Shown here: one piece after another, positions 8,179 to 17,237 of the stretch | How positions within the stretch are numbered: the first letter of the stretch is position 1 | How the letters are laid out: every line of letters starts with the position of its first letter | Origin: Fulvivirga marina | Lineage (GTDB): Bacteria; Bacteroidota; Bacteroidia; Cytophagales; Cyclobacteriaceae | Length of the DNA: 64,000 nt | Assembly: GCF_016775155.1 (NCBI RefSeq) | Contig: NZ_JAEUGD010000058.1 | Coordinates: 137,733 to 201,732, forward strand | Direction of reading: 5' to 3' | The notes under the pieces: model-generated | Told to the model about the DNA's origin: nothing | What the model saw: the letters and a program-made list of their open reading frames with translations, nothing else | Databases searched by the model: none | Made by a program: the position numbers and the translations under genes

Positions 8179-8188
8179 GAACCTTTAT

Positions 8189-9322
8189 TTACCCGATCTC
8201 TATCACCACATCATCGGATAAAGGGTGACCTACGCAGGTAAGTACATACCCTTCCTCAATTTCTGATTCGCTAAGACCTTCTTCTTCATCAAGCTTCACC
8301 TTACCTGAGATGCATTTTCCTCTGCAAGCAGTACATAAACCACTTTGACAAGAGTAGGGAAGATCAATTCCTAAATCCAAAGCAGTTTCAAGAATTGTAG
8401 CATCAGGTTCTACAGTAAACTTATGCTCCTCACCATCATAGATAACTGTAACCTCTCGGGTTACTATTTCTCCCTCTACAGATTCTGCACCTTCTTTTTT
8501 GAGTTCCTTATCGATAGTTCCGGCTACGAAGCTTTCTTTAAAAACTCTGCTTTTATCAATTTTCTGCTCATCCAGCAGGTTCTCAACATTCTTCATCATA
8601 CCCTCAGGCCCGCACATCAGGTAAGTAGTATTATCTTCTCCCCAGTTTGGAATACGCTCAAATATTTTAACCAGCATACCATGATTTAGCAAACCCGAGT
8701 GTCCCTGCCAATTCATGGGGGCATCGTCCAGGATATGGATCACCCGAAACCTTCCCTCGTAGTCAGTTTGTAACTGGTCCAGCTTCTCTTTAAAAATAAT
8801 ACTGTCTATATTTCTGTTACAATATATCAATGATATAATGCTATCAGGTTCCTGGGTAAGCATGGATTTTGTAATGGACATCATAGGTGTTATACCACTA
8901 CCTCCAGCAAACATTATAATATGCCGCTTATTATCTGACTTGTACTCGGTAGTAAACACACCCATAGGTTCCATGATCCTCATAGTATCCCCCACCTTCA
9001 GGTTATCGGGCAACCAATTGGACATTAATCCGCCTTCCACTCTTTTAACGGTAACGGCAAGGTCTCCATCTACAAACGGTGATGAGCATAGGGAGTATGC
9101 CCTTCTCACATCCTTACCTTCCATAGGTACTATCAGGGTAAGAAACTGACCTGATTTGTAATTAATCTTATCTTCAGGACTCTCAAAAACGATAGTGATG
9201 GCGTCCTTAGTTTCCTGAATGATCTCTTTTACCTTCAGGTTATAATAATGACTACCTCCGCTCTGCGGCTGTTTTTTCTCTTCTTTTTCCTCTTTGTTTT
9301 TCTTAAAAAAGCTGAATGCCAT
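8189..9322 (-). CDS. Ferredoxin-NAD(P)H reductase, PaaE-like
   Basis: A 377-residue three-domain electron-transfer enzyme. An FAD-binding barrel (RAYSLCSSP near residue 90) is followed by an NAD(P)-binding domain (FAGGSGITPM) and a C-terminal plant-type 2Fe-2S ferredoxin domain with cysteines at about 325, 330, 333 and 363 (CQSGLCTAC...LTC). This order matches PaaE, the reductase of phenylacetyl-CoA epoxidase, and related hydroxylase or desaturase reductases. No paaABCD genes are nearby, so phenylacetate breakdown is not implied; it may feed electrons to a di-iron enzyme elsewhere. The lysine/glutamate-rich first 25 residues look like a flexible extension. First gene of a three-gene operon. 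Confidence 0.9.
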   Translation of the reverse strand: MAFSFFKKNKEEKEEKKQPQSGGSHYYNLKVKEIIQETKDAITIVFESPEDKINYKSGQFLTLIVPMEGKDVRRAYSLCSSPFVDGDLAVTVKRVEGGLMSNWLPDNLKVGDTMRIMEPMGVFTTEYKSDNKRHIIMFAGGSGITPMMSITKSMLTQEPDSIISLIYCNRNIDSIIFKEKLDQLQTDYEGRFRVIHILDDAPMNWQGHSGLLNHGMLVKIFERIPNWGEDNTTYLMCGPEGMMKNVENLLDEQKIDKSRVFKESFVAGTIDKELKKEGAESVEGEIVTREVTVIYDGEEHKFTVEPDATILETALDLGIDLPYSCQSGLCTACRGKCISGKVKLDEEEGLSESEIEEGYVLTCVGHPLSDDVVIEIG

Positions 9323-9576
9323 TGATTTGAATGTTTAGCTGTTTATTTAAAAGCGCTATACCCGGCTTTATGTTCAATAATTTTGAAGGCATAAAGGTAG
9401 TAAGTAATCATTTAACTCTAAAAAAAGCTGTATTACAAGCCTAATTAACCCTTTCTGTGCCCGAATCAAAATTAAGAAAAACGACCATAACAGGTCTTAT
9501 TAAATCCGTAATTATTAACTGCTTAAAAGAGTTATTTTATTAATTTTGTGCGCTTCAAAGAAAACCTATCTCTTTC
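9323..9576. promoter_or_regulatory. Divergent promoter region, oxidoreductase/purB
   Basis: This 254-base AT-rich gap separates two divergently read genes and must hold both promoters. A -7-like TAATTTTG at 9541-9548 faces purB. No palindrome stood out, and no PurR-type or purine-riboswitch features were seen. Confidence 0.55.
9541..9548 (+). promoter_or_regulatory. -7 element of purB
   Basis: TAATTTTG fits the TAnnTTTG consensus exactly and lies 28 bases before the purB ATG. The -33 element is weak. Confidence 0.5.
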
Positions 9577-10920
9577 ATGGATTTAAATGCATTAACCGCT
9601 CTTTCACCTGTTGACGGTCGTTACAGAAGACATACTCATTCTTTAGCTCAATATCTTTCAGAGTTTGGACTTATCCGGTACCGAGTGCTTGTAGAAATAG
9701 AATATTTCATAGCACTTTGCGAAGCAGATGTTCCTCAGCTTAAAGGGTTTGACCGTGGGCTATTTGCTCAATTGCGTAATATCTATGAAAACTTTTCAGA
9801 AAGTGACGCGGAGAGCATCAAAGAAATAGAGAAGACTACCAACCATGATGTGAAAGCTGTTGAGTATTTCATAAAAGAGAATTTTGACAAACTCAATATC
9901 AGCGAATACAAAGAGTTTATTCATTTTGGGTTAACTTCTCAAGACATTAACAATACGGCTATTCCTCTTTCTTTGAAGCATGCATTGGAAAAAGTTGTTT
10001 TACCTCTTTTGGGTGAGATTCACACCAAAATAGCTCAGGATGCTGAGAGTTGGAAGGACATACCCATGCTGGCTAAAACTCACGGACAGCCCGCCTCTCC
10101 AACCAGACTAGGAAAAGAATTCATGGTCTTTCATGCCCGAATAGCTAAACAAATAGAACTATTAAAAACAATACCTTACTCAGCCAAGTTCGGAGGAGCA
10201 ACAGGTAACTTCAATGCACATCACATTGCATACCCTGATACAGACTGGGTTGCTTTTGGAGACAAGTTCGTTAAAGAATATCTGGAACTGGAAAGAAGTC
10301 ACCCAACTACCCAGATAGAACACTATGACAACCTTGCTGCTTTATTTGACAACCTAAAAAGAATCAACACCATACTCATTGATCTTAGCAGAGATATTTG
10401 GCAGTACATAGCTTCAAACTACTTCAAACAAAAGATAAAGGCCGGAGAAATCGGTTCATCGGCCATGCCTCACAAGGTAAATCCTATTGATTTTGAAAAT
10501 GCAGAGGGCAACCTGGGTTTGGCAAATGCTATATTTGAGCACTTATCTGCAAAACTGCCCATCTCCAGACTGCAGCGTGACCTTACTGACTCAACCGTTT
10601 TAAGAAATATAAGCGTTCCTCTTGCTCACACCTTAATTGCCCTGAAATCTCTTGAGAAGGGTCTTGAAAAACTTGAACTTAATCAAAATGCTATTGAGGC
10701 TGACCTGTCTGAAAACTGGGCTGTTGTAGCTGAGGCTATCCAAACTATCCTTCGTCGCGAAGGCTATCCAAAACCTTACGAAGCGCTTAAGGAATTAACC
10801 AGAAAGAATGAAAAGGTAACTGAGGAGAGCATCAAGAGTTTTATAGACACTTTAAATGTCTCTGATAGCATTAAAGAAGAGCTTAAAGTTATTTCGCCTT
10901 TTAATTATACAGGTGTTTAG
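9577..10920 (+). CDS. purB: Adenylosuccinate lyase
   Basis: A 447-residue enzyme of the fumarase/aspartase superfamily, acting in the cytoplasm. It releases fumarate from SAICAR in IMP synthesis and from adenylosuccinate in AMP synthesis. Diagnostic segments: the N-terminal LSPVDGRYR, the TTNHDVKAVEYF region, KTHGQPASPT with the catalytic histidine, and the superfamily signature SSAMPHKVNPIDFEN near residue 295 carrying the catalytic serine loop. The N-terminal LTALSPVDGRY places it in the E. coli-like PurB subgroup. It is monocistronic and convergent with the small secreted protein gene that follows. Confidence 0.97.
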   Translation: MDLNALTALSPVDGRYRRHTHSLAQYLSEFGLIRYRVLVEIEYFIALCEADVPQLKGFDRGLFAQLRNIYENFSESDAESIKEIEKTTNHDVKAVEYFIKENFDKLNISEYKEFIHFGLTSQDINNTAIPLSLKHALEKVVLPLLGEIHTKIAQDAESWKDIPMLAKTHGQPASPTRLGKEFMVFHARIAKQIELLKTIPYSAKFGGATGNFNAHHIAYPDTDWVAFGDKFVKEYLELERSHPTTQIEHYDNLAALFDNLKRINTILIDLSRDIWQYIASNYFKQKIKAGEIGSSAMPHKVNPIDFENAEGNLGLANAIFEHLSAKLPISRLQRDLTDSTVLRNISVPLAHTLIALKSLEKGLEKLELNQNAIEADLSENWAVVAEAIQTILRREGYPKPYEALKELTRKNEKVTEESIKSFIDTLNVSDSIKEELKVISPFNYTGV

Positions 10921-10985
10921 AAAAAGTTTTGAATTTGTCGGAATCTTCAGGGTTCCGGCAAACCCTATATTGTTATCAGCCTACA

Positions 10986-11387
10986 TTAACCAACAAAGTC
11001 TCCGGTACTGCGTCGGCATTCTCTACGTTTCTTTTTGAGTTTAAATTTCCAAAAGGGCCCATTGCGAAAAGTTATGCCTATTTTGGCAAAAAAGTTATGT
11101 GCCAAGCGCCCAAACTCACTTCTATTCCCTACCTGTCCTTTAGGCTGTACCACATAGACAAACCCCATATCATTGGTTATTTCGTCCATACACCTATTAC
11201 CTTGCAGTAGCCCTGCAGCATCACTCTTCACCCATTGAATCATTCGTCTTTTCTTATGCATTTTAGCATTGGGCTTATACTTAGAGGCTTTATTTGTAGT
11301 TCCTGTATCTCCAAATTTCAAATCATCCTGACCATAGCAAGTTCCTGCTGACAACAAGAAAACAATGATATAGACACCCATTCTCAT
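10986..11387 (-). CDS. Conserved secreted basic protein, unknown
   Basis: A 133-residue protein with a signal peptide (about 1-19, ending CYG before Q). The mature part is rich in lysine and arginine and contains the block SDAAGLLQGNRCM, then QPKGQVGNRSEFGR and a very basic end (FKLKKKRRECRR). I recall similar small proteins in other Bacteroidota but know of no function. Two cysteines in the mature part could pair in the periplasm. It is convergent with purB and divergent from the methyltransferase gene. Confidence 0.8.
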   Translation of the reverse strand: MRMGVYIIVFLLSAGTCYGQDDLKFGDTGTTNKASKYKPNAKMHKKRRMIQWVKSDAAGLLQGNRCMDEITNDMGFVYVVQPKGQVGNRSEFGRLAHNFFAKIGITFRNGPFWKFKLKKKRRECRRSTGDFVG

Positions 11388-11528
11388 ATTACAAATCTAA
11401 CATAAATTATTTTTAACCACAGAAATCAGCAACAAAGCACGTGATCCGGCCATTTCACCAGCATATAGCCATATTCTTTTTTGCTTTACTTCTAAAATGG
11501 CCTCACTCTTTGATATATTTGCCCCTTC

Positions 11529-12302
11529 ATGAAAAAGTTGATCAGCTTCATTATTCGTTTTGTTCCCCGTAAATACTTACAACGGGTGAGTGCTCCTGCA
11601 CTAAAAGTAGTAGGGATTTTTCTTCGAGGCAACAACGTGACCTGCCCTATAATCAATAAAAGCTATAGAAAGTTTCTTCCATACGGACGGATTAACCCTC
11701 GTCCTAATGCGTTATGCCCTGATTCTCTGTCCCTTGAAAGACATCGACTTCTATGGTTGTATCTAAAGGAGAAGACCAACTTTTTTAAGGAGAAGATACA
11801 TTTTCTACATATTGCTCCCGAGCAGTGCTTCATGAAACAATTTGAAGCCCAACACCAGGATGGTTATATTACCGGAGATATTGAATCTCCCCTGGCGAAG
11901 GTAAAAATGGATGTCCACGAAATCCCTTTTGAAGACAACACCTTTGATGCCGCTATGTGTAACCATGTTATGGAACATGTTGATGATGACATCAAGGCCA
12001 TGAGTGAGATCTATCGTGTACTAAAACCTGGCGGATGGGCCATCATGCAGGTACCTTTCTTCAGTCCAGTTCCCGATGTTACTTTTGAAGATAAATCGAT
12101 TACCGATCCTCGTGAGCGCGAAAAGTGGTACGGCCAGGATGACCATGTCAGATTATATGGCAAAGACTACCCAGATCGACTTCGCAAAGCTGGCTTTGAT
12201 GTCACTGAAGACCGGTTTATTTATGAACTTGGAGAGGAAGCTGTAAAGAAGTATGCGCTGCCTGCCCATGAGATTATTTATTTCTGTCAAAAAAAGGGGT
12301 AA
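11529..12302 (+). CDS. SAM-dependent methyltransferase, class I
   Basis: A 257-residue protein with a Methyltransf_11-type domain in its second half: LHIAPE occupies the place of motif I, followed by YITGDIESP, the acidic strand MDVHEIPFEDNTFDAAMCNHVMEHV, and the post-motif RVLKPGGWAIMQVPF. The glycine-rich motif I is atypical (no GxGxG), as in a Bacteroidota subgroup of these enzymes. The N-terminal hydrophobic stretch (about 1-35) may contact the membrane. The substrate is unknown; the convergent operon encodes glycosyltransferases, so a lipid or glycan acceptor is possible but unproved. It is transcribed alone. Confidence 0.85.
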   Translation: MKKLISFIIRFVPRKYLQRVSAPALKVVGIFLRGNNVTCPIINKSYRKFLPYGRINPRPNALCPDSLSLERHRLLWLYLKEKTNFFKEKIHFLHIAPEQCFMKQFEAQHQDGYITGDIESPLAKVKMDVHEIPFEDNTFDAAMCNHVMEHVDDDIKAMSEIYRVLKPGGWAIMQVPFFSPVPDVTFEDKSITDPREREKWYGQDDHVRLYGKDYPDRLRKAGFDVTEDRFIYELGEEAVKKYALPAHEIIYFCQKKG

Positions 12303-12457
12303 TCAGGCTTTGCATATGAATGTCTGAAATGGAGTAGAATGGTTTGCCTGTTTCTAGGTCATCCCCTTTTTGCTGGTGTGGACTGAATGTTAAGCTTCAT
12401 AAAACTTTAGCAGTTGAGTAAAGCAACCGCTTAATTTTGTCATGCATGGCTATCAAC

Positions 12458-13423
12458 TTAGCCTTTCACTAATTTCCTCCACCCTTCGGTGAGAAAGCCT
12501 ACACCATAGGCAAACAGTTGCGTAAATGCTGCCCCTACACTTAATGCCGCTACCTGAAGGCTCTTCTCTTTTGCAAAAGCATCGAAAAATATGAGTCCAA
12601 AAAACGAGATAAAGACTGTAAATGCTATAAAAAATAGTACCGGACTTACAACGGGAAGTACCCACATGAGGAAGAACCCAAGGGTAAACACCACTGGCAG
12701 CATATGAACCAGTTTGATTTCATCAGGGTAAAATCTGCTGATATTGATTCTGGCGCGTCCAAAGAAGTGTAGCTGCTTATAGAATTGACTCAGACTGGTT
12801 CTTCTTTTATGGTACACATAAGCATCCTCTATCAGACCGGTTTTAAAACCCAATTCTATGATCCTGATACTGAACTCTATATCCTCTCCCATCCGGGTAA
12901 TCTTATAGCCTTTGGTTTTCTGATAAACCTCTTTGGAAATACCCATGTTAAAACTTCTCGGATGAAATGCCCCCACACGCTTCTTTCCTCCTCTAATACC
13001 CCCTGTAGTAAAAACGGAGGTCATCGAATAACTAATAGCCTTTTGAGTAGGAGTAAAACTATCATGTGCACGGTCCGGCCCACCATAAGCATCTAACTGG
13101 TGCTTATCCAGATACTTTTCAACGGTTTCGAAATAGTGATCAGGAATGATACAGTCCGAATCAAACACGACTAAAAAATCGCCCTTGGCTTTCTCAAAAC
13201 CGAAATTTCGGCTGAATCCCTGACCTGAGTTTGGTTTATAAAAGTAGGTAAGGCGAAGCTTATTCGTGTACTTTTCAACTATCCCGTCACATCGTTTCGA
13301 AGACCCATCCTCAACAACCAGTACTTCGAAGTGATTATAGGTCTGACGGGTCAGACTTTCCAGCAATTCATCTACCTCATCAGGGCGGTTATAAACAGGA
13401 ATAATTACAGAATAAAGACGCAT
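12458..13423 (-). CDS. Glycosyltransferase family 2, membrane-attached
   Basis: A 321-residue GT-A enzyme. The N-terminal SVIIPVYNRPDEV and the DSDC motif (DxD-type metal site, about residue 93) mark the catalytic domain; three hydrophobic helices near residues 235-310 place it on the inner membrane. It probably transfers a sugar from a nucleotide donor onto a lipid-linked or surface glycan. It is the last gene of the minus-strand operon, beginning one base after the preceding glycosyltransferase gene ends. Acceptor and linkage cannot be read from the sequence. Confidence 0.88.
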   Translation of the reverse strand: MRLYSVIIPVYNRPDEVDELLESLTRQTYNHFEVLVVEDGSSKRCDGIVEKYTNKLRLTYFYKPNSGQGFSRNFGFEKAKGDFLVVFDSDCIIPDHYFETVEKYLDKHQLDAYGGPDRAHDSFTPTQKAISYSMTSVFTTGGIRGGKKRVGAFHPRSFNMGISKEVYQKTKGYKITRMGEDIEFSIRIIELGFKTGLIEDAYVYHKRRTSLSQFYKQLHFFGRARINISRFYPDEIKLVHMLPVVFTLGFFLMWVLPVVSPVLFFIAFTVFISFFGLIFFDAFAKEKSLQVAALSVGAAFTQLFAYGVGFLTEGWRKLVKG

Positions 13424-13424
13424 C

Positions 13425-14393
13425 TTACTCTAAACCTATCTTTTCTATTACCAGGTATTCATTAGAAGACTGTGATTTCATGGCCATCATCTCAGCCAAA
13501 AAGCCCGTTAAAAAGAGTTGAACACCGATCACCAATGCAACAAGCGCCAGAAAGAATAAGGGCTGATCCACCACATCTCTTGCGGGCATTTTATAATTCA
13601 GGCGATAGAGTTTATCTCCGATAACATAAATAGTTATGATCAGACCTGTAAAAAATGACAAGGTACCTAATGTACCGAAAAAGTGCATGGGCTTGCGCTT
13701 AAACTTGGAAACAAATGTGATAGAAAGCAAATCCAGAAAACCATTAATAAAACGTTCCAGGCCAAACTTGGTAGTACCATACTTTCTAGCGCGATGCTCC
13801 ACTACTTTTTCACCTATTTTACTGTAGCCGTTCCACTTGGCTATTACAGGTATATAGCGGTGCATCTCTCCATAAACATGGACATTTTTTACTACCTGGT
13901 TTTTATATGCTTTCAGCCCACAATTGAAGTCATGAAGTTTGATACCCGATATCTTTCGGGTGATGTAATTAAAGAACTTTGAAGGAATAGTTTTTGAGAT
14001 TGGATCGTGGCGTTTTTTCTTCCAGCCCGATATCATATCATACCCCTCAGTCATGATCATTTTATACAGATCGGGGATTTCATCGGGACTGTCCTGCAAG
14101 TCTGCATCCATGGAGATCACCACATTGCCCTTGGCTTTTTTGAAGCCAGTGTTTAAGGCAGCTGATTTGCCATAGTTTCTGTTAAACTTTATGCCTTTTA
14201 CATATGGATTGCTGACAGAGATGTTGCGTACCGTTTCCCAAGAACGATCACTGCTACCATCATCCACTAATATTATTTCATAAGTAAAGCCGTGTGTCAG
14301 CATTACACGGCTTATCCAATCACAAAGTTCCGGTAGTGATTCCTCTTCATTGTAAAGCGGAACCACCACGGAAATATCCAAATTATTTAGCAT
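13425..14393 (-). CDS. Polyprenyl-phosphate glycosyltransferase, DPM/GtrB-like
   Basis: A 322-residue GT2 protein of the dolichol-phosphate mannosyltransferase/GtrB type. VVVPLYNEEESLPEL opens the domain; SMDADLQDSPDEIP holds the DxD and the family-typical LQD; ARKYGTTKFG follows the catalytic core; two C-terminal transmembrane helices (about 230-260 and 280-310) anchor it. Such enzymes load one sugar onto undecaprenyl phosphate at the cytoplasmic face. It lies two bases after the DUF4199 gene and one base before the next glycosyltransferase gene, so they are co-transcribed. Confidence 0.92.
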   Translation of the reverse strand: MLNNLDISVVVPLYNEEESLPELCDWISRVMLTHGFTYEIILVDDGSSDRSWETVRNISVSNPYVKGIKFNRNYGKSAALNTGFKKAKGNVVISMDADLQDSPDEIPDLYKMIMTEGYDMISGWKKKRHDPISKTIPSKFFNYITRKISGIKLHDFNCGLKAYKNQVVKNVHVYGEMHRYIPVIAKWNGYSKIGEKVVEHRARKYGTTKFGLERFINGFLDLLSITFVSKFKRKPMHFFGTLGTLSFFTGLIITIYVIGDKLYRLNYKMPARDVVDQPLFFLALVALVIGVQLFLTGFLAEMMAMKSQSSNEYLVIEKIGLE

Positions 14394-14395
14394 AG

Positions 14396-14950
14396 TTACA
14401 TATCAAGATCCGGATTACTATTTTTAGTAAACGCACTGATGATCAAAGATAAGATAAATCCAAAAAATACAGTCATGAAAATAGCGATTACCGATATAAA
14501 TTCAGGGGTCATAAAGCCGCTTGCCATCGCCATAGCCTGATCTATCTGCTCTTCACTCATCCCTTGCTCCTGCATACCTTCAAGCTGCTTTTCTCTTACA
14601 ATCTCCATAAAAGATGAGTCAATGAACTTGACATACACATAGAAAAAAACAGTTGAGATAACGGTACCTATCAAAACCAACAAAGTACCTGAACCAAGTC
14701 CTTGCCCGTAAGACATAAACCCATCGCCCTCCGACTTAAATTCCTTATGTGCATAAATAATGAGTATAATGGTAGGTATATACCCCACATATTGCATGGC
14801 TTGGTTCCCTATAAGTCCGGCAAATACCGTGACCAAAAATAAGGCTATTGAGATTACTCCTAAAATCAGACCGTATTTGGTGGCTACTTGCTTCACAGAG
14901 ATCTGCTCTCCTCCTTGTGAGTGATCCAGTACAGAATTACTATCTTCCAT
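14396..14950 (-). CDS. DUF4199 membrane protein (copy 1)
   Basis: A 184-residue membrane protein with four hydrophobic helices (about 28-48, 54-70, 85-110, 155-180) and a soluble hairpin rich in glutamate and methionine between helices three and four (VREKQLEGMQEQGMSEEQ). This layout is that of DUF4199, a Bacteroidota family usually found beside DPM-like glycosyltransferases, as here. A helper role for the glycosyltransferase or lipid carrier is a guess. It is a paralogue of the gene at 15407-15961. Confidence 0.85.
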   Translation of the reverse strand: MEDSNSVLDHSQGGEQISVKQVATKYGLILGVISIALFLVTVFAGLIGNQAMQYVGYIPTIILIIYAHKEFKSEGDGFMSYGQGLGSGTLLVLIGTVISTVFFYVYVKFIDSSFMEIVREKQLEGMQEQGMSEEQIDQAMAMASGFMTPEFISVIAIFMTVFFGFILSLIISAFTKNSNPDLDM

Positions 14951-15406
14951 AATAAAAGGTTTTTGGTTGTATCTATTAAGTTAACTGAATTTATTAACGG
15001 TTGAAAATTAATTCCAAGGATCTATATTTCAAAAGCTTATCAATTGCATGGTCTGAATTCCTGTTAACCGGAAAAAAGGAAGGTGTTAACCTGAAGATGA
15101 TGAGGAATAAGTATCTGTCAATTAGCAGGTAAAGCGCTACCCAAAAGGCATAAAGCAGAAGTAGGAAACACTTGGAAACTTGATTTTTTCAGAGATAATG
15201 TATGTTTTGTATTCTGTCAGGGGGACAGAGCATCGGTCAGGGTAAGGATGAGAACGCTCTGTCGGAATAGTTTCAAATCAGACCCTTTGCTTGATTTTGC
15301 TCATTCATTACCATTTAGACCCTCCTAACGAAGCCCTAATGCATAATCAGAGTTAAAGCTAACCAGCCTTACTAAACCATTTGAGTTTTGGTAAGGCTGG
15401 TTTTAG
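14951..15406. other. Intergenic region between two DUF4199 genes
   Basis: About 455 bases without a gene, breaking an otherwise tight operon. It holds an 8-bp inverted repeat GACAGAGC/GCTCTGTC (15224-15263) and a terminator-like hairpin right after the upstream DUF4199 gene. A minus-strand promoter for the downstream DUF4199-glycosyltransferase genes probably lies here. Confidence 0.6.
15361..15402. terminator. Terminator-like hairpin after DUF4199 copy 2
   Basis: AACCAGCCTTAC and GTAAGGCTGGTT form a perfect 12-bp stem with an 18-base loop, five bases after the stop of the minus-strand gene. The T-tract is weak on either strand. The stem core GCCTTAC also recurs in the terminator at 40726-40763. 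Confidence 0.6.
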
Positions 15407-15961
15407 TTAAAATCTTTTTTCTGTTCTTCTCAGGATCACTGAAATTATGATGGCTAGGAAAAAGCCAATGAAACAGCTTTTTATAATATAGTCTACAGCC
15501 AAAAGCATGGGGCTTGTTTCTTTCAAAAGTGTAACCTGACGATTAAACTCTTCTTCCGAAATGGTTATACTCCCTTCAGTCAGTAGTCTGCTTTTTTCCA
15601 ACTCCATTCCCTTAATGGTACCTGTTATATACCCTTCAAGGAACTCAGGAACAAGGTTTGCAAATGCGATGATAAACACCCCTACCACTACACCGATCAT
15701 CATATACATGATAAAACTTATTACCATGCCTTGCCAAAAATTAAGGATACCTCCATTGTAGTACTCCCTAAACTCTTTAAGGCCAAAGAAGATAAATAGC
15801 CCAAACAGAATGATCCTAAAATCAAACATGGGTGGTATCAATAAAGGATGCCGATTGGAATAAAAAAGAACAATAATAAGTATAATACCAAAGAGGGAAC
15901 CTATTAAACCATACTTAAGCGGGATCTTAAAAATGGGTTTCATATTATTAAACTGCGTCAT
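15407..15961 (-). CDS. DUF4199 membrane protein (copy 2)
   Basis: A 184-residue four-helix membrane protein with the same helix and hairpin layout as its paralogue at 14396-14950, including a glutamate-rich soluble segment (EEEFNRQVTLLKE). From the first ATG it overlaps the end of the dihydroorotase-like gene by 14 bases; an ATG at 15943 would leave a 4-base gap and begins MKPIFKIPLKYG, so the start is uncertain by six residues. It is co-transcribed with the dihydroorotase-like and BatA-like genes. Function unknown. Confidence 0.85.
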   Translation of the reverse strand: MTQFNNMKPIFKIPLKYGLIGSLFGIILIIVLFYSNRHPLLIPPMFDFRIILFGLFIFFGLKEFREYYNGGILNFWQGMVISFIMYMMIGVVVGVFIIAFANLVPEFLEGYITGTIKGMELEKSRLLTEGSITISEEEFNRQVTLLKETSPMLLAVDYIIKSCFIGFFLAIIISVILRRTEKRF

Positions 15962-17219
15962 CTATATATTGCTTTCCCTGGTTAAATACTGCTACCGCCT
16001 TTCCTTTTATGGTCTTGTCCCAATAAGGTGAGTTCTTCGATCTAGATTTATTGCTCTTTCTATCCAGAGTCCATTCATGCGTGGGGTCAAAAAGTGTAAG
16101 GTTAGCACCCTCACCTTCTTTTACCACGGGGATGGGTAAACGAAGCAACTTTCTAGGATTATAAGTCACGGCTTTGATCAACAACTCCATGTCAACAGCC
16201 GAAGACAACATAGTCAGGTTGTGAGCCACCGTTTGGAGACTGATAATACCAAAATCAGCCAGATCAAACTCCAATTTCTTACTTTCTTCGTCCTGGGCTA
16301 TATGACTGGACACAATTACGTCAATAGTACCTTCCTGCAAGCCTTTGATCAATGCTTTGTTATCTTTTTTCTCTCTAAAAGGTGGATTTACCTTAAAATT
16401 AGTGTCGAAACCACTCAGAGCGCTGTCATCAAAAGCGGTTTGAAAGGCTGCAATATCACAGGACACCTCCAGCCCACGTTTTTTAGCTGCTTTAATCATT
16501 GCTACCGACTTCTCCGAAGATATATTAGTGAAGTGAAGTCTTCCACCTGCGTACTGCAGCAACTCCAAGTCTCTTTGTACGATCAGCTCTTCGGATAGCT
16601 TAGGCATCCCTTTCATCCCGAGCATAGTACTATTTACACCTTCATTCATAGTACCAAACAGATTGAGGCGCATATCTTCTGGCAGGTTGATCAGCAAGCC
16701 ATCAAATTTCTGAAGGTACTGCAAGGATTTCAACAGAATATCCGTATGCCATATAGGCTTAATTCCATCTGAAAAAGCCACTGCTCCGGCATGGTGCAGA
16801 TCAATCATCTCTGTCAGCTCTTCTCCCTTGGTATCAATAGATACTGCCCCAACAGGAAATACCTCAGTCAGGGAATCTATATTCCTTGACCTCAGGTAGC
16901 TGACATCATTTTTAGTTTGTGTTACAGGTTTATTATTGGGTAGTAGTGCCACTCCTGTAAATCCTCCTGCCGCTGCAGTTTCCAACCCTGAAGTAATGTC
17001 TTCCTTATACTCGTAACCCGGGTCTCCAAATGAAGCCCGCAAATCAAACCAGCCTGGCGAAAGTATCATACCTTTAGCATCAATAACCTTATCTGCTTCA
17101 GGGGCTTCCTTTCCAATCTTTACAATGTTTCCTTTATCAATAAGTACATTAACAGTCTTACCGTGGTAAGCGGATAACTCATCAATGACCTGGGCTGATT
17201 TTATTAGTACTTTCTTCAT
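15948..17219 (-). CDS. Dihydroorotase homologue lacking metal ligands
   Basis: A 423-residue member of the dihydroorotase/amidohydrolase family. The fold landmarks are intact (SPGWFD, the GFTGVALLPNNKP region, CDIAAF, HNLTML, YNPRKLL, LTLFDP). The catalytic residues are not: where active enzymes read D-x-H-x-H-x-R-x-P-G this one reads DLRASFGDPG, the PHH motif is replaced by AAFQ, and TDHAPH is SSHIAQ. It is therefore probably non-catalytic, like the pseudo-dihydroorotases that support aspartate carbamoyltransferase in some bacteria, or has another role. I recall the same changes in other Bacteroidota. The ATG at 17219 begins MKKVLIKSAQ. It follows the BatA-like gene by about 18 bases. Confidence 0.88.
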   Translation of the reverse strand: MKKVLIKSAQVIDELSAYHGKTVNVLIDKGNIVKIGKEAPEADKVIDAKGMILSPGWFDLRASFGDPGYEYKEDITSGLETAAAGGFTGVALLPNNKPVTQTKNDVSYLRSRNIDSLTEVFPVGAVSIDTKGEELTEMIDLHHAGAVAFSDGIKPIWHTDILLKSLQYLQKFDGLLINLPEDMRLNLFGTMNEGVNSTMLGMKGMPKLSEELIVQRDLELLQYAGGRLHFTNISSEKSVAMIKAAKKRGLEVSCDIAAFQTAFDDSALSGFDTNFKVNPPFREKKDNKALIKGLQEGTIDVIVSSHIAQDEESKKLEFDLADFGIISLQTVAHNLTMLSSAVDMELLIKAVTYNPRKLLRLPIPVVKEGEGANLTLFDPTHEWTLDRKSNKSRSKNSPYWDKTIKGKAVAVFNQGKQYIDDAV

Positions 17220-17237
17220 TATAATTGACACATGAAA

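Noticed and set aside
8189-9322. Phenylacetate degradation locus
   Set aside because: Only the PaaE-like reductase is present; none of the epoxidase subunit or CoA-ligase genes is seen nearby.
10929-11210. 93-codon plus-strand ORF after purB
   Set aside because: Antisense to the better supported secreted protein gene, which has a signal peptide and conserved-looking blocks.
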